From NCBI RefSeq assembly GCF_009906955.1, contig NZ_CP047656.1:372001-436000 (forward strand): a DNA stretch of 64,000 bases, written 5' to 3'. The stretch's first letter is position 1, and each line of letters opens with the position of its first letter. This DNA comes from Paraglaciecola mesophila. GTDB taxonomy: Bacteria; Pseudomonadota; Gammaproteobacteria; Enterobacterales; Alteromonadaceae. Below are positions 7,794 to 17,804 of the stretch, piece by piece. The notes under the pieces were generated by a model. It saw only the letters and a list, made by a program, of their open reading frames with translations, was not told the DNA's origin and did not search any database. A program made the position numbers and the translations under genes.

Positions 7794-9974
7794 ATGTATC
7801 TACACACAAGATTGCTTTTAAGCAGCTTTATGATTTTTTCGTTATTAGCCTGCGGAGGGGGCGGTTCTGACTCTATATCCAGAGACGGTTCATCTGATGG
7901 AGACGATACACCAGATACTATCACCTATTCGGTTAACCTAAGCCTTATGAGTGCAGATGGGCAAACTGATTCACAACTTAGCGCATCAAACCCATTAACC
8001 TTGACTGCCAGCGTCAGAGACAACACAGGTGCGATCGTGACCGATCAACTCGTCACCTTTACCTTTAGCCCCCAAGGGTTAGCCGAATTTAGTAATGACT
8101 CAGGTACGGCTACGACGGGTACCACAGGGGATGCAACAATTACCTTGCTCGTTGGTGAAGATTCGGGCTCTGGTGAGGTTATTGCAACACTCAGTGACGG
8201 GCAAAGCGCCAGTACCACTTTCACATCGCAAGGAACAACGCAGGAGAACGTGCAGGCAAGCTCCCTTGATCTATTTGCTGGGGCAGTGCAATTACCCTCA
8301 AGTGGCACAGACAGTATTGAACTAATCGCTTTGGTTAAAAACGCGCAGAATGTACTTATGGAAGGGATCGATGTGGTCTTTTCGGCCGATGCCGATGCCG
8401 CGCTAATGATCACGCAAGGCACTACCGGAGCAGATGGTCAAGCAACCGCAACGCTTACGACACAGAACAATCGTCAGAATCGAGATATTCAAATCACAGC
8501 GACAAGCGGAACGTTAAGCCAAACGGTATCCATATCAGTGGTCGGCACCACAGTGAATATTGATGGGCCTAGCTCAGTGATTTTAAACGATCCTGTTGAC
8601 TTAACCGTTAGTTTGCTTGATTCAGATGGTAACGGGATCGCAAATCAGCAAGTTAATCTTTCCACTGCAAATGGTTTACTTAGCTCGACTACACCCACTA
8701 CGGGTACGAATGGTCAGGTGACAGTGACTTATACCGGTAATACAGCGGGTATTGATACGATCAGTGCCAGTGCATTGAATGACGAAAGTGAGTTTAATGT
8801 ATCGGTGCAAGCCGACGATTTTAGCTTCACCGTTGTTCCAACAGACGAAGTCGCCCTTAACCAAACGGCTTCTCTTGGTTTGACGTGGCTGTCCAATACC
8901 ATACCAGTATCAGGGACGCAGGTCACTCTAACCACCTCAAGAGGAGTGATAGCTACAAGCACCAAAACAACCGATAGTGATGGCTTGGTAAGCTTTGCAA
9001 TTTCAGCGGATAATGCAGGCTTTGCCAGCATCTCTGCTACAGGCACTGACAGTGACGGCAATCAGGTGACTGCTCGCACACAAGTAGAGTTTGTTGCAAC
9101 CCAGGCAGATAACATCATTGTCGATGCCACGCCTGACTCAATTGGCCCTACAGGAGAAATAAGTACTATCAGCGCAGTGGTAAGGGACGCTCGGGGGAAT
9201 TTGGTAAAGGGTAAAACGATTAACTTTTTGCTAGATGATGTCAGCGGCGGGCAAATCTCACCGAATCAAGCCACTACGGATAGAAGCGGTATTGCAAAGA
9301 CTGTTTACACGTCTAACGCCCTAAGTACATTTGAGGGGGTTAAGGTATACGGCACAGTGGATGATACTCAAACCGTGTCTGACTTTACTCAACTGACCGT
9401 TGGCGATAAACCGTTTGACATCGTCTTTGGTACGGGCAACACAATTCAGTCACCCACTGAGTCATCTTATACTAAGGAGTTCTCAGCCTTTGTCACCGAC
9501 CCGGATTCTAACCCAGTGGAAAATGCTAATATTACATTCTCAGCACCACCCAAAGCGTTCAACGTCGGTGGAACATATCAGAAAGGATTTTGGACCTTCA
9601 ATACCACCGCCAATATTTGGAATAAAAATGTCACCGCTGTGTGTGATAACGAAGACACAAACGGCAATGGTATTCTGGATGAAGGTGAAGACATTAATGG
9701 TGATGCACAGCTCACTCCCGGCAACGTAGTCGCAGTACAATCGCAAGGGATCACAGATGCAAATGGCCAGGTTTTATTTACCTTGAGTTACCCTAAAGCG
9801 TTTGGTGCCTGGACAACGGTATCCATAACTGCAAATGGGGAATCTCAAGGCAGTGAGTCATCTGAGCAACATGACTACGATCTTGGTATAGCATCTGGTG
9901 ATTTGACCGATTCAGCTTCACCGCCGCCAGACAATCCTTATGGTGAGTCAGCCAATTGCAACGATATCCTATAA
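7794..9974 (+). CDS. Surface lipoprotein with tandem bacterial Ig-like (Big_1) domains
   Basis: A 726-residue predicted lipoprotein. The signal peptide ends in a lipobox around SLLACGGGGSD with Cys20. The rest is a string of about five or six invasin/intimin-like Ig domains recognisable by repeated phrases such as TGTTGDATITLLV, GTTGADGQATATLTT, TGTNGQVTVTYTG, TTDSDGLVSFAIS and TTDRSGIAKTVYT. Near residues 620-645 are two Ca-binding-like loops (DTNGNGILDEGE then DINGDAQLT), and the C-terminus is Pro/Ser/Asn-rich. Such proteins often serve adhesion or surface architecture; its function is unknown. It is a single gene with a strong terminator about 140 bp downstream. Confidence 0.8.
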   Translation: MYLHTRLLLSSFMIFSLLACGGGGSDSISRDGSSDGDDTPDTITYSVNLSLMSADGQTDSQLSASNPLTLTASVRDNTGAIVTDQLVTFTFSPQGLAEFSNDSGTATTGTTGDATITLLVGEDSGSGEVIATLSDGQSASTTFTSQGTTQENVQASSLDLFAGAVQLPSSGTDSIELIALVKNAQNVLMEGIDVVFSADADAALMITQGTTGADGQATATLTTQNNRQNRDIQITATSGTLSQTVSISVVGTTVNIDGPSSVILNDPVDLTVSLLDSDGNGIANQQVNLSTANGLLSSTTPTTGTNGQVTVTYTGNTAGIDTISASALNDESEFNVSVQADDFSFTVVPTDEVALNQTASLGLTWLSNTIPVSGTQVTLTTSRGVIATSTKTTDSDGLVSFAISADNAGFASISATGTDSDGNQVTARTQVEFVATQADNIIVDATPDSIGPTGEISTISAVVRDARGNLVKGKTINFLLDDVSGGQISPNQATTDRSGIAKTVYTSNALSTFEGVKVYGTVDDTQTVSDFTQLTVGDKPFDIVFGTGNTIQSPTESSYTKEFSAFVTDPDSNPVENANITFSAPPKAFNVGGTYQKGFWTFNTTANIWNKNVTAVCDNEDTNGNGILDEGEDINGDAQLTPGNVVAVQSQGITDANGQVLFTLSYPKAFGAWTTVSITANGESQGSESSEQHDYDLGIASGDLTDSASPPPDNPYGESANCNDIL

Positions 9975-10037
9975 ATCTTCGTTGCAGTTGCAAAGGCTAA
10001 GTGTCTGGAAGTATGACCTTTTAACCTTAAGTAAAGA

Positions 10038-10051
10038 CAGACTATAGTCTG
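10038..10051. repeat. Perfect 14-bp palindrome CAGACTATAGTCTG
   Basis: A self-complementary site between the Ig-domain gene and its terminator. Its role is unknown; it could be a protein-binding site or part of an untranslated hairpin. Nothing else is recognisable in this spacer. Confidence 0.5.
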
Positions 10052-10111
10052 GGGTATAGGTAAAGGCTGAATAGAGAGAGCACGATCCATAGCCAAGGTA
10101 TCGCAATATAG

Positions 10112-10140
10112 AAAGCCCAGTAGCTTACTACTGGGCTTTT
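10112..10140. terminator. Strong bidirectional intrinsic terminator
   Basis: AAAGCCCAGTAG pairs perfectly over 12 bp with CTACTGGGCTTT around a CTTA loop, followed by a T-run. It serves the plus-strand Ig-domain gene and probably astB on the other strand. Confidence 0.9.
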
Positions 10141-10194
10141 CTGTGTTTGCGCTTATGACTGGCGTTGAATGCCATTCAAAATATCGCTATCGGC

Positions 10195-11535
10195 TTATAC
10201 TTTTTGGAACGGGTATACTGACCCTAGCTTCAATAACTGAGTCAGTTCGTCAAGGGCAGTACGCGACTCATTTAATAGTGCCACGTCCCGTAAATCGTCA
10301 ACCGATAAGCGATCCCGATAATGTTTGTCGACCCAGTTGTTTAAGCGTTCAAATTGCGCGTCGTTCATCATAGTACTTTGATTGACGGCCGCTAATTCAG
10401 TCTCATTCATAGCTACGCGTAACCTCAGGCAGGCAGGCCCACCGCCGTTTCGCATACTTTGCTTCACATCATAGTAACGAATGTGTTTAATTGGCGTATT
10501 TAAGGTGACCAGTTCATTCAAGTAAGCTGAAACTGCTGGGTTTTCTTCACAATCAGTAGGGGCGATAATGGCCATCTCTCCACTGGGAAGTGTGATTAGC
10601 TGAGTATTAAATAAGTAACTTTTTATCGCGTTTTGGACACTGACTTGCTCTGTTGTAACCTTAATAAAATGTAACTCGCTGGCACCGTATTTCTGCTTAA
10701 TTTCAGCAAACGCCTTGTCCGTATCTAAGAATGCTTGCTCGTGATAAAACAACACGTTTTGGTTGCCGACAGAAATAACGTCATTGTGAAATACGCCTTG
10801 ATCAATTAACTCAGGGTTTTGTTGAATAAAGACCACGTTCTCGTCACTTAATCCATGTAAGCGTGCAACCGCTTGACTAGCTTCTAGGGTTTGTCGAGCA
10901 GGAAACTTGACCGGTGCAGGTTTGCTTTTGTCGAATGCATATCGCCCGTAGACGAACAACTCGACACCTTTTTCGCCATATTCGCGACATAAACGCGTAT
11001 GGTTTGCCGCCCCTTCATCGCCAAAGTGTTCATTGTCTGGTAGGTGCGTGTGATGGCTAAAATGGGTTGGATTGGCAAACGTGGCCTTAAGAATATTGCC
11101 TGTGACCTGAGGCTCTAATGAGCGATGGTATTTGTTGGTCAGATTGGCTGGGGTGAAATGCACTTTGCCATCCGCGGTATCTGCGCTTGGTGAAACAGTC
11201 GCAGCATTGGCTGTCCACATACTTGATGCTGAGCAGCAGGCTTGAAAAATCGCCGGCGCTTGCTTGGCAGCTTGCTGCAAGACATTGGCATCTGAGCCAG
11301 AAAAGCCTAAACGACGTAGCGCATCCACGTCAGGACGCGCTTGAGGCGCCAACACGCCTTGAATCATGCCAAGGTCAGCTAGGGCTTTCATTTTCTTTAA
11401 GCCCTGCTTAGCGGCCTGTTTAGGGCTGCTCTCGGCACTCGCATTACTTAACGAGGCAACATTACCGTATGATAAACCCGCGTAATTGTGGGTCGGCCCA
11501 ACGAGTCCGTCAAAATTCACTTCAAACTGCTTCAT
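10195..11535 (-). CDS. astB: N-succinylarginine dihydrolase (AstB)
   Basis: Second enzyme of the arginine succinyltransferase pathway. It hydrolyses N2-succinylarginine to succinylornithine, CO2 and two ammonia in the cytoplasm. The 446 residues match E. coli AstB (447). It starts with [19 protein letters not shown], carries [12 protein letters not shown] with the catalytic Cys near residue 363, and has the conserved [20 protein letters not shown] segment. The start has a GAGGA ribosome site. It stands alone here, without astA, astC, astD or astE, so the pathway is dispersed in this genome. The gene starts divergently from topA. Confidence 0.95.
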   Translation of the reverse strand: MKQFEVNFDGLVGPTHNYAGLSYGNVASLSNASAESSPKQAAKQGLKKMKALADLGMIQGVLAPQARPDVDALRRLGFSGSDANVLQQAAKQAPAIFQACCSASSMWTANAATVSPSADTADGKVHFTPANLTNKYHRSLEPQVTGNILKATFANPTHFSHHTHLPDNEHFGDEGAANHTRLCREYGEKGVELFVYGRYAFDKSKPAPVKFPARQTLEASQAVARLHGLSDENVVFIQQNPELIDQGVFHNDVISVGNQNVLFYHEQAFLDTDKAFAEIKQKYGASELHFIKVTTEQVSVQNAIKSYLFNTQLITLPSGEMAIIAPTDCEENPAVSAYLNELVTLNTPIKHIRYYDVKQSMRNGGGPACLRLRVAMNETELAAVNQSTMMNDAQFERLNNWVDKHYRDRLSVDDLRDVALLNESRTALDELTQLLKLGSVYPFQKV

Positions 11536-11850
11536 TTTATCCTCATATGCGCATCTGTATTCGCTAAACCAAAAGCGAAAAAGTTGACCTTGAAAATGAC
11601 CAATCCATCTTCATCTAGGTGTGTCATGGACGGCATTATACTGGTTTTAAAGTCGCTGCCAATCGAGGTGGTTGAAATTTGAACAGTGAACTGGGCTTGG
11701 GTATGACGATTATCGGATAAGTATGAAGAAGAACTTGTTTTCTATTCACTTTGTCGATATATGTTAAAAAGCATTTTATAGCGGTGAACGAGCAATTCTT
11801 CTACGGTTCATCTAAAAACCCTAATAAATACAAAGGTTAAGACTAATTAT
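11536..11850. other. astB/topA divergent intergenic region
   Basis: This 315-bp spacer must hold the promoters of both astB (leftward) and topA (rightward). I found no RNA gene, long repeat or convincing full promoter match. Confidence 0.5.
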
Positions 11851-14490
11851 ATGGCAAAGTCTCTGGTCATTGTCGAATCACCGGCAAAGGCGAAAACAAT
11901 TAATAAATATCTCGGGAAAGATTTTATTGTTAAATCTAGTGTAGGCCACGTTCGAGACCTTCCAACGAAAGCTTTAGGCAAAGTTCCGCCTAAAAAACCG
12001 GCAAAAGAGCTAAAGTTATTATCCGAAAATAAGCGAGAATCGTATTTACGCGAGCATGAATATCGCAAATTAGTCGACCGTATGGGTGTCGATCCAAAAG
12101 ACGATTGGGCAGCCCATTACGAAGTGTTAAATGGCAAAGAAAAAGTCGTTAATGAACTTAAGAAATTAGCCAAAAATGCTGACACTATTTATCTCGCGAC
12201 GGATTTGGATAGAGAAGGGGAAGCCATCGCATGGCATCTACAAGAATTGATTGGCGATCCTAGCAAGGATTATCAGCGTGTGGTGTTTAACGAAATCACT
12301 AAAAATGCCATTCAAGAAGCTTTCTCTGAACCTGGAAAAGTCAATGTTGAGCGCGTTAATGCGCAACAAGCACGTCGTTTTCTTGACCGAATTGTTGGCT
12401 TCATGGTGTCGCCGCTTTTATGGAAAAAGGTCGCCCGAGGGTTATCTGCAGGTCGAGTACAATCTGTCGCCGTGCGCCTTGTTGTCGAGCGTGAACGTGA
12501 AATTAAAGCGTTCGTACCAGAAGAGTTTTGGGATGTTCATGCCAATCTATTAACGGCTAAAGACAGTGATTTGCGCATGCAAGTTGCTAAGTACAATGAC
12601 AAAGCGTTCAAGCCAACTAACAAAAAGCAAACGGACGCTGCCTTAGCAGAGTTAAAAGACGCCCAGTACACCGTTATTAGTCGTGACTCAAAACCTACTC
12701 AGTCTCGTCCATCAGCACCATTTATTACCTCTACTTTGCAGCAAGCGGCAAGTACCCGCTTAGGTTTTGGTGTAAAGAAAACCATGATGATGGCCCAGCG
12801 CTTGTATGAAGCGGGTCACATTACATACATGCGTACCGACTCGACTAATTTAAGCAAAGAAGCGGTTGATGCCTGCCGTGATTACATTGGCGACAATTTT
12901 GGTGCGAAATACTTACCAGAAAATGCGCTGAAATACGGCAGCAAAGACGGCGCCCAAGAAGCTCACGAAGCGATCCGACCGTCAAATGTATTGCTTAAGT
13001 CTGAAGCATTATCAGAAATGGAACGCGATGCGCAGCGTTTGTATGAGCTTATTTGGCGTCAATTCGTTGCCTGTCAAATGACACCTGCTAAATATGATGC
13101 AAGTACGATCCGCGTATCTGCTAAGGGTTATGAACTCACCGCGAAAGGGCGTGTATTGAAGTTTGATGGTTGGACAAAAGTTCAAAACCCTCAGCGCAAA
13201 AAAGGCGAAGAAGACTTCTTGCTGCCAGATGTTAAAGAGGGGGAGAGTCTGAGCCTGAAACAGCTCGATCCTAAACAGCATTTCACCAAACCAGTTGCTC
13301 GATTCAATGAAGCCTCTTTGGTAAAAGAGTTGGAAAAGCGGGGGATTGGTCGCCCGTCAACCTACGCCAGTATTATCTCGACTATTCAAGATCGTGGTTA
13401 TGTGCGTCTTGAGAGTAAGCGTTTTTACGCTGAAAAAATGGGTGAGATCGTTAATGATAGATTGCTCGAGAACTTCGACAATCTACTGAGTTTTGATTTC
13501 ACTGCCAAGATGGAACAAGAGTTGGATGAAATCGCTAACGGCAAAGTATCTTGGAAAGACGTATTAAATGATTTTTACGGCGATTTTGAGAAGAAATTAC
13601 ATCTAGCGGAAAAAGACCCAGACGAAGGCGGTATGCGCTTAAATCAGGCCGTACCCACAGATATTGAGTGCCCTAAGTGCGGTCGCCCCATGAATGTGCG
13701 TACTGCGAGTACTGGGGTATTTTTAGGTTGTTCTGGTTACAACTTACCACCGAAGGAGCGCTGTACTGGCACCTTGAATCTAACGCCTGGTGACGAAGTC
13801 ATCAAGGTAGACGACGAAGAAGAGCTAGAAACAGAGCTGCTTAGATCCAAACGGCGTTGTCCAATTTGTGCAACTGCCATGGACAGCTACTTGGTAGATG
13901 AAACACGCAAGTTACACGTGTGTGGTAATACACCTACCTGCCCAGGTATTGAAGTTGAAATGGGTACCTTTAAAATTAAAGGTTACGATGGCCCAATTAT
14001 CGAATGTGATAAATGTGGTTCAAACATGGAACTTAAAAACGGTCGCTTTGGTAAGTACTTCGGCTGTACGAATGAAGAGTGTAAGAATACCCGCAAGTTA
14101 CTTAGAAACGGTGAAGCTGCGCCGCCTAAAGAAGATCCAGTGGACTTGCCTGAACTAGAGTGTAGTAAGTCAGATGCGCACTTTGTATTACGTGACGGAG
14201 CGTCAGGTATTTTCATGGCGGCACATAATTTCCCTAAATCTCGGGAAACCCGTGCCCCACTTGTTGCTGAGCTTGCTCGTTTTAGAGATCGCATTTCACC
14301 TAAATTCTATTACTTAGCTGATGCGCCAGCGAAAGATCCCGACGGAAATGACACATTGGTTCGCTACAGTCGTAAAACAAAACAACAATATGTGATGAGT
14401 GAAAACGAAGAAGGCAAAGCCACAGGCTGGTCTGCTTGGTACACAGATAATAAATGGACAGTGGAAGACAAGCGCAAAAAAGCAAAATAG
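11851..14490 (+). CDS. topA: DNA topoisomerase I (type IA)
   Basis: Relaxes negative supercoils through a covalent 5'-phosphotyrosine intermediate. It has 879 residues (E. coli 865). The Toprim domain begins [14 protein letters not shown] and carries [14 protein letters not shown] around 116-129. The active-site Tyr is Y326 in [12 protein letters not shown], and [12 protein letters not shown] is a typical downstream motif. The C-terminal third contains three zinc-ribbon clusters of paired Cys ([24 protein letters not shown]) and ends in a Lys-rich tail. It is a single gene closed by an intrinsic terminator. Confidence 0.97.
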   Translation: MAKSLVIVESPAKAKTINKYLGKDFIVKSSVGHVRDLPTKALGKVPPKKPAKELKLLSENKRESYLREHEYRKLVDRMGVDPKDDWAAHYEVLNGKEKVVNELKKLAKNADTIYLATDLDREGEAIAWHLQELIGDPSKDYQRVVFNEITKNAIQEAFSEPGKVNVERVNAQQARRFLDRIVGFMVSPLLWKKVARGLSAGRVQSVAVRLVVEREREIKAFVPEEFWDVHANLLTAKDSDLRMQVAKYNDKAFKPTNKKQTDAALAELKDAQYTVISRDSKPTQSRPSAPFITSTLQQAASTRLGFGVKKTMMMAQRLYEAGHITYMRTDSTNLSKEAVDACRDYIGDNFGAKYLPENALKYGSKDGAQEAHEAIRPSNVLLKSEALSEMERDAQRLYELIWRQFVACQMTPAKYDASTIRVSAKGYELTAKGRVLKFDGWTKVQNPQRKKGEEDFLLPDVKEGESLSLKQLDPKQHFTKPVARFNEASLVKELEKRGIGRPSTYASIISTIQDRGYVRLESKRFYAEKMGEIVNDRLLENFDNLLSFDFTAKMEQELDEIANGKVSWKDVLNDFYGDFEKKLHLAEKDPDEGGMRLNQAVPTDIECPKCGRPMNVRTASTGVFLGCSGYNLPPKERCTGTLNLTPGDEVIKVDDEEELETELLRSKRRCPICATAMDSYLVDETRKLHVCGNTPTCPGIEVEMGTFKIKGYDGPIIECDKCGSNMELKNGRFGKYFGCTNEECKNTRKLLRNGEAAPPKEDPVDLPELECSKSDAHFVLRDGASGIFMAAHNFPKSRETRAPLVAELARFRDRISPKFYYLADAPAKDPDGNDTLVRYSRKTKQQYVMSENEEGKATGWSAWYTDNKWTVEDKRKKAK

Positions 14491-14525
14491 CGCTTTTGAA
14501 ACACAGTACTGATTCTTTATAATCA

Positions 14526-14554
14526 AAAGCCGGTAACTTATCCTTACCGGCTTT
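14526..14554 (+). terminator. Intrinsic terminator of topA
   Basis: AAAGCCGGTAA (14526-14536) pairs perfectly with TTACCGGCTTT (14544-14554) around a 7-base loop. It ends 28 bp before the next start codon. Confidence 0.8.
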
Positions 14555-14582
14555 ATGCATTTTACAACCTATAGGCACGAGT

Positions 14583-15137
14583 ATGGCATTGTCACTCCAA
14601 GAACAACTTTTGCAAGCAGGCCTCGCTGATAAGAAAAAAGCGAAGCAGGTACGTCAGCAAAAACACAAACAAGCAAAAGAAAAAAAGAACCATAATATTC
14701 AACAAACGAATGAAAGTAAGATTGCGGCTGAAAAGGCCGCAGAGCAGAAGAAAGCCCGAGACAGAGAATTAAACCAACAGGCTAAAGCAGAGGCTGAGAA
14801 AAAAGCCGTTCAAGCACAAATTGTGCAAATGATTAACGTAAATAAGCAGTCGCGTAAAGTGGGCGATATTGCGTGTAACTTCAGTGATAATAACGTCATT
14901 AAACGTATATATGTGGATAAAAATATCCACACTCAAATTACTCAAGGCCAACTTGCGATTGTTAAGTTAAACGACGCTTATGAGCTTATCCCCATGCCGG
15001 TGGCGGATAAAATCGCCGAACGTGACGAAAGTTATGTGTTATATCGCGCCGATATTCTGCCAGAAGAAAAAGCCAAAAATAGCGAAGATGAAGACTGGTA
15101 TGCAGACTACGAAATTCCAGATGATTTGAGTTGGTAG
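14583..15137 (+). CDS. DUF2058 (YaiL-like) protein
   Basis: A 184-residue cytoplasmic protein resembling E. coli YaiL, a DUF2058 member of unclear role described as nucleic-acid associated. The N-terminal half starts MALSLQEQLLQAGLADKKKAK and is a very Lys/Gln/Ala-rich, probably coiled-coil segment. The C-terminal half is compact: an INVNKQSRKVGDIACNFSD segment followed by VDKNIHTQITQGQLAIVKL, and an acidic end DEDWYADYEIPDDLSW. It follows the topA terminator and faces a small membrane-protein gene. The family assignment is from memory of the sequence pattern; the function remains open. Confidence 0.75.
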   Translation: MALSLQEQLLQAGLADKKKAKQVRQQKHKQAKEKKNHNIQQTNESKIAAEKAAEQKKARDRELNQQAKAEAEKKAVQAQIVQMINVNKQSRKVGDIACNFSDNNVIKRIYVDKNIHTQITQGQLAIVKLNDAYELIPMPVADKIAERDESYVLYRADILPEEKAKNSEDEDWYADYEIPDDLSW

Positions 15138-15183
15138 CGCAGGATTAGTCGGTTGATGAATACTATTGAAACGCATTGAGTCC

Positions 15184-15215
15184 ATAATCGCTGGCAATTC
15201 ATTGCCAGCGATTAT
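15184..15215. repeat. Perfect 15-bp inverted repeat with 2-base loop
   Basis: ATAATCGCTGGCAAT, TC, ATTGCCAGCGATTAT lies between two convergent genes. It lacks a T-run but would form a very strong hairpin on either transcript. It probably acts as an end-of-transcript structure. Confidence 0.6.
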
Positions 15216-15226
15216 GCCATTTATCA

Positions 15227-15529
15227 TTATGACACGTCAGTTTGGGCACTTTCAGTATGTGCTGTTTTAATAACAACAATGCGAAAACCGTTAAATTGTT
15301 TGCCTATGATTTTTTTCATGGCCAAAATACCAAAAAATATGCCTATGCCGGCTCCAGTAGTTTGAATATAAGGGGTAAAGGGCTCCACTGATAATCCCAA
15401 AGCTGCCAGCGTCAAGCCAATAGCAAAACCAAACAGCACAGCAGTGGGGACAGTCCAAAGCAGAGCGCGCCACGCCCAGCTCCACCAAATTCTTGCTGCG
15501 CGCCACCACGTTACCTCTATTTCTTCCAT
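15227..15529 (-). CDS. Small Trp-rich membrane protein of unknown function
   Basis: A 100-residue protein I do not recognise. The N-terminal segment MEEIEVTWWRAARIWWSWAW is unusually rich in Trp and Arg and leads straight into a hydrophobic helix (ALLWTVPTAVLFGFAIGLTL). A second hydrophobic helix follows (GAGIGIFFGILAM), then a basic segment, KKIIGKQFNG. It looks like a two-helix inner-membrane protein. The gene is convergent with the DUF2058 gene. The start at 15529 is the only ATG that keeps the Trp-rich segment. An overlapping 81-codon frame at 15291-15536 on the same strand lacks this character and is taken as a shadow. Confidence 0.6.
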   Translation of the reverse strand: MEEIEVTWWRAARIWWSWAWRALLWTVPTAVLFGFAIGLTLAALGLSVEPFTPYIQTTGAGIGIFFGILAMKKIIGKQFNGFRIVVIKTAHTESAQTDVS

Positions 15530-15625
15530 GAATCACCTTTGACGTTAGTCAGTTCGCGTTAACCTACTTTTCGTTGAACGAGTACAAGCAATAGTTAACG
15601 CAATATTTAATGGAATTGGTATAAG

Positions 15626-16591
15626 CTATTTAAAAAAGCGCTCAATCATGGTTAGCGCCGCGTGGTTATAACCTACCCGTGACTCAAGATCTGCGTCTTT
15701 AGGGCGTACCCCTAATTTAATACCGATAATTGAATCTTGCGTCAGGGCATTGCCACAAGCAGCCAATGAGCGGTGGATCTCTTGTTCAGTTAATAGCGAA
15801 TGCTCAGCGCCAAAAGCTACGCTTGGATTTTTCGCAGCGGGCATATGGGTATCTTTCCAAATGCCATAAGGCGATTCTTGATCCGTTACCCCAGAAAACA
15901 TAAGTCCTTTAAGCAGCCCTTGAGCTTTAACTTTTTCGATGTGGGCTAATACGCCAGCAGTGCTCATAGTTTCAATCGCTGAACGGCCCCAATTAATTAA
16001 AATGCCTAGGTTTGCCTGTTGCGTTTGATTTAACTCGCTCACTACAGCAATTTCGTCCTCTAGCGATAAAAACCCTTTGGCCGGCGCGTGATCAGGTGTA
16101 AAGGCATCACAATGTTCAATAACGATATCCGCGCCATGCCAATCCCAGTTGAGCATAGTAGCCAAAGATGCTTTTAACGATTTGGCTGAACCGCTGGCTT
16201 GACTTCTGTTTGGAGCGGTCTGTATTTCGATGGCTTTTACTGCTTTTCGCCCAAGTCCTTGATTAAGCTTTCCTATGGCATCGCACGCTGTTCGCATAAA
16301 ATCGAGCGCAGCTTGTCGACCCTCTTCATCATCTGAAGCAATGCCAAAGTGTGGGTTTTTGCCTAACGCACCCATGGTACCGGGCACGCAGGTGAAAACA
16401 AATTGCCAGTCTGGGCTGACATTAGCGATAAACCAATCGTCATCATGTGGGTGCAATGTGCCGGTGAATGGATGCTCTAAACCTTGTAGGTTTGGCATCG
16501 CTTTTAACTGTGCGAAGTACGCGTGTTCAGCTTCAGCATCCCATTGTTCCCAAGCAGGGGAGGTGGCGTAGGACCCGACAAAATAATTCAT
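15626..16591 (-). CDS. DUF4862-type protein, possible TIM-barrel enzyme
   Basis: A 321-residue soluble protein without a signal peptide, starting MNYFVGSYATSPAWEQWDAE. Its phrases GLEHPFTGTLHPHDDDW, CVPGTMGALGKNPHFGIAS and EGRQAALDFMRTACDAIGKL recall the DUF4862 family, as I remember it. Conserved acidic and His residues (VIEHCDAFTPDH, ILINWGRSAIE) and the alternating pattern suggest a TIM barrel resembling sugar isomerases or epimerases. The substrate is unknown. It is a single gene on the minus strand. The spacer on its right contains the divergent start of an unknown plus-strand gene. Confidence 0.55.
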   Translation of the reverse strand: MNYFVGSYATSPAWEQWDAEAEHAYFAQLKAMPNLQGLEHPFTGTLHPHDDDWFIANVSPDWQFVFTCVPGTMGALGKNPHFGIASDDEEGRQAALDFMRTACDAIGKLNQGLGRKAVKAIEIQTAPNRSQASGSAKSLKASLATMLNWDWHGADIVIEHCDAFTPDHAPAKGFLSLEDEIAVVSELNQTQQANLGILINWGRSAIETMSTAGVLAHIEKVKAQGLLKGLMFSGVTDQESPYGIWKDTHMPAAKNPSVAFGAEHSLLTEQEIHRSLAACGNALTQDSIIGIKLGVRPKDADLESRVGYNHAALTMIERFFK

Positions 16592-16913
16592 GTGAATTCC
16601 TTTTTGAAAAGTGAAGTTAAACAGTCATTTATAAAAGACTTTAACATGAAGCTGGAAGCTTGCGAATAGCTTTACTAGCGTTAAAAGTGTAAAGGTTTTG
16701 TGCTGTTTTGTGCTGTTTTGTATCTGAGGTTCGACGTTCCTACACACAAGAATGTATCGCGCCAAGGGCGGTTGTCAGGTTTTTTGGATAGTGGTTCTTA
16801 GTTGGCTTACGGTTTGCTATGTAAAACTAAACAGCTGTAGATGACCGCGCAGTAAGCAGTTTAACCTTACTGGAATAATCGTTTTTATTGCGCTGATACC
16901 AGGAATTAACGCG
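16592..16913. other. Divergent spacer with a short tandem repeat
   Basis: This spacer holds the promoters of the DUF4862 gene (leftward) and the next plus-strand gene. At 16695-16721 the decamer GTTTTGTGCT is repeated about 2.7 times in tandem. The 10-bp period would place each unit on the same helix face. No RNA gene is seen. Confidence 0.5.
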
Positions 16914-17573
16914 ATGCAAATCCAACAATCGAAGACTTCACTATTTGATTACCTAAACAACACAAGCGATGCCGATGCGGCATTGCAAAGCGTAGTGGAT
17001 GCACAAAAAAATAATCTCTATGCAGGGCTGTCAGATGTTGAGAATAACCTAGCAACGGGAAATATTGACGATGCACTAGAGCGTTTAAAATCAGGTGAGA
17101 ATGGGGTAAACCTAAAAACGCTAGACAACATGTTAAGCTTTAACATGCGCGGCGTCACTGAAGATTTAACAGACAGGGCAAAAGACTTAGGCCTTACCTT
17201 TGATGTTAAGCTAACACAAGTGGACGGGGCGTGGGTTGTCAGCAGTGAGCACGCACCAGAACACAAAGGTTTAGCGCAGCTTCAGCAATACCTTGATAGA
17301 AACCCAAAGCTGCAGAGCAAGCTCGACGATTTAAATTCGCTGTCTGAGTTCTATGAGTTAGGACAATCTCAAGAATACGCCAAAGAATTACAAGCCGCCG
17401 ATGTGCATGAAGACGACGTGGTGACTTACCTGACGCAAAGTCGAGAGTATTTATTTTCACTGGACAGCTTTTATCTATCTGATGCGGGGCTGTCGATTGC
17501 CTCTCGTGGGGAGTCAGAAGGTTTGTTTGAGCAAGTGAAGAATACCTTAGGGCTAACGTCAGAAGAAGCGTAA
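16914..17573 (+). CDS. Hypothetical acidic soluble protein
   Basis: A 219-residue protein I do not recognise. It starts at an ATG preceded by CAGGA at a proper distance. It has no signal peptide, no membrane helix and no cysteine. It is acidic and largely helical in appearance, with a possible mixed alpha/beta middle (LGLTFDVKLTQVDGAWVVSS). Repeated leucine/asparagine-rich helices such as LFDYLNNTSDADAALQSVVD suggest a helical scaffold. It stands alone between a DUF4862 gene (divergent) and an HPP-family gene, so context gives no function. Codon use looks like its neighbours, and I take it as a real gene. Confidence 0.6.
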   Translation: MQIQQSKTSLFDYLNNTSDADAALQSVVDAQKNNLYAGLSDVENNLATGNIDDALERLKSGENGVNLKTLDNMLSFNMRGVTEDLTDRAKDLGLTFDVKLTQVDGAWVVSSEHAPEHKGLAQLQQYLDRNPKLQSKLDDLNSLSEFYELGQSQEYAKELQAADVHEDDVVTYLTQSREYLFSLDSFYLSDAGLSIASRGESEGLFEQVKNTLGLTSEEA

Positions 17574-17683
17574 TTTTTACCCCTCAACGTATGTGTTTTT
17601 GTATTCAATAGGCTGTACGTTGGGCGGCTACTGTTTGCCGCATTGACAGTGAAATATTCTGCTTTTTGCCGTTTTATAAGCAG

Positions 17684-17706
17684 AGCATAAAGTAATTTAT
17701 GCTTTT
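17684..17706 (+). terminator. Possible AT-rich intrinsic terminator
   Basis: AGCATAAA and TTTATGCT pair around a GTAA loop, followed by TTT. It lies about 110 bp after the hypothetical gene. The stem is weak, so the call is tentative. Confidence 0.4.
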
Positions 17707-17804
17707 AGTAGCTAACTTACATTCAGCCGTTCTAGCTAGAGTGTTGTTTTAACCTAGGATCATAAATTAGAATCCTGCCTCATCATTTTTACGTTTTGGT
17801 CTTC

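Noticed and set aside
15291..15536. 81-codon frame overlapping the Trp-rich membrane-protein gene on the same strand
   Set aside because: It is in another frame with no membrane or family character; the 100-residue frame is better supported.
16695..16721. Tandem GTTTTGTGCT decamers as a possible CRISPR or phase-variation tract
   Set aside because: Fewer than three units with no spacers, and not inside or at the start of a gene; kept only as a spacer note.
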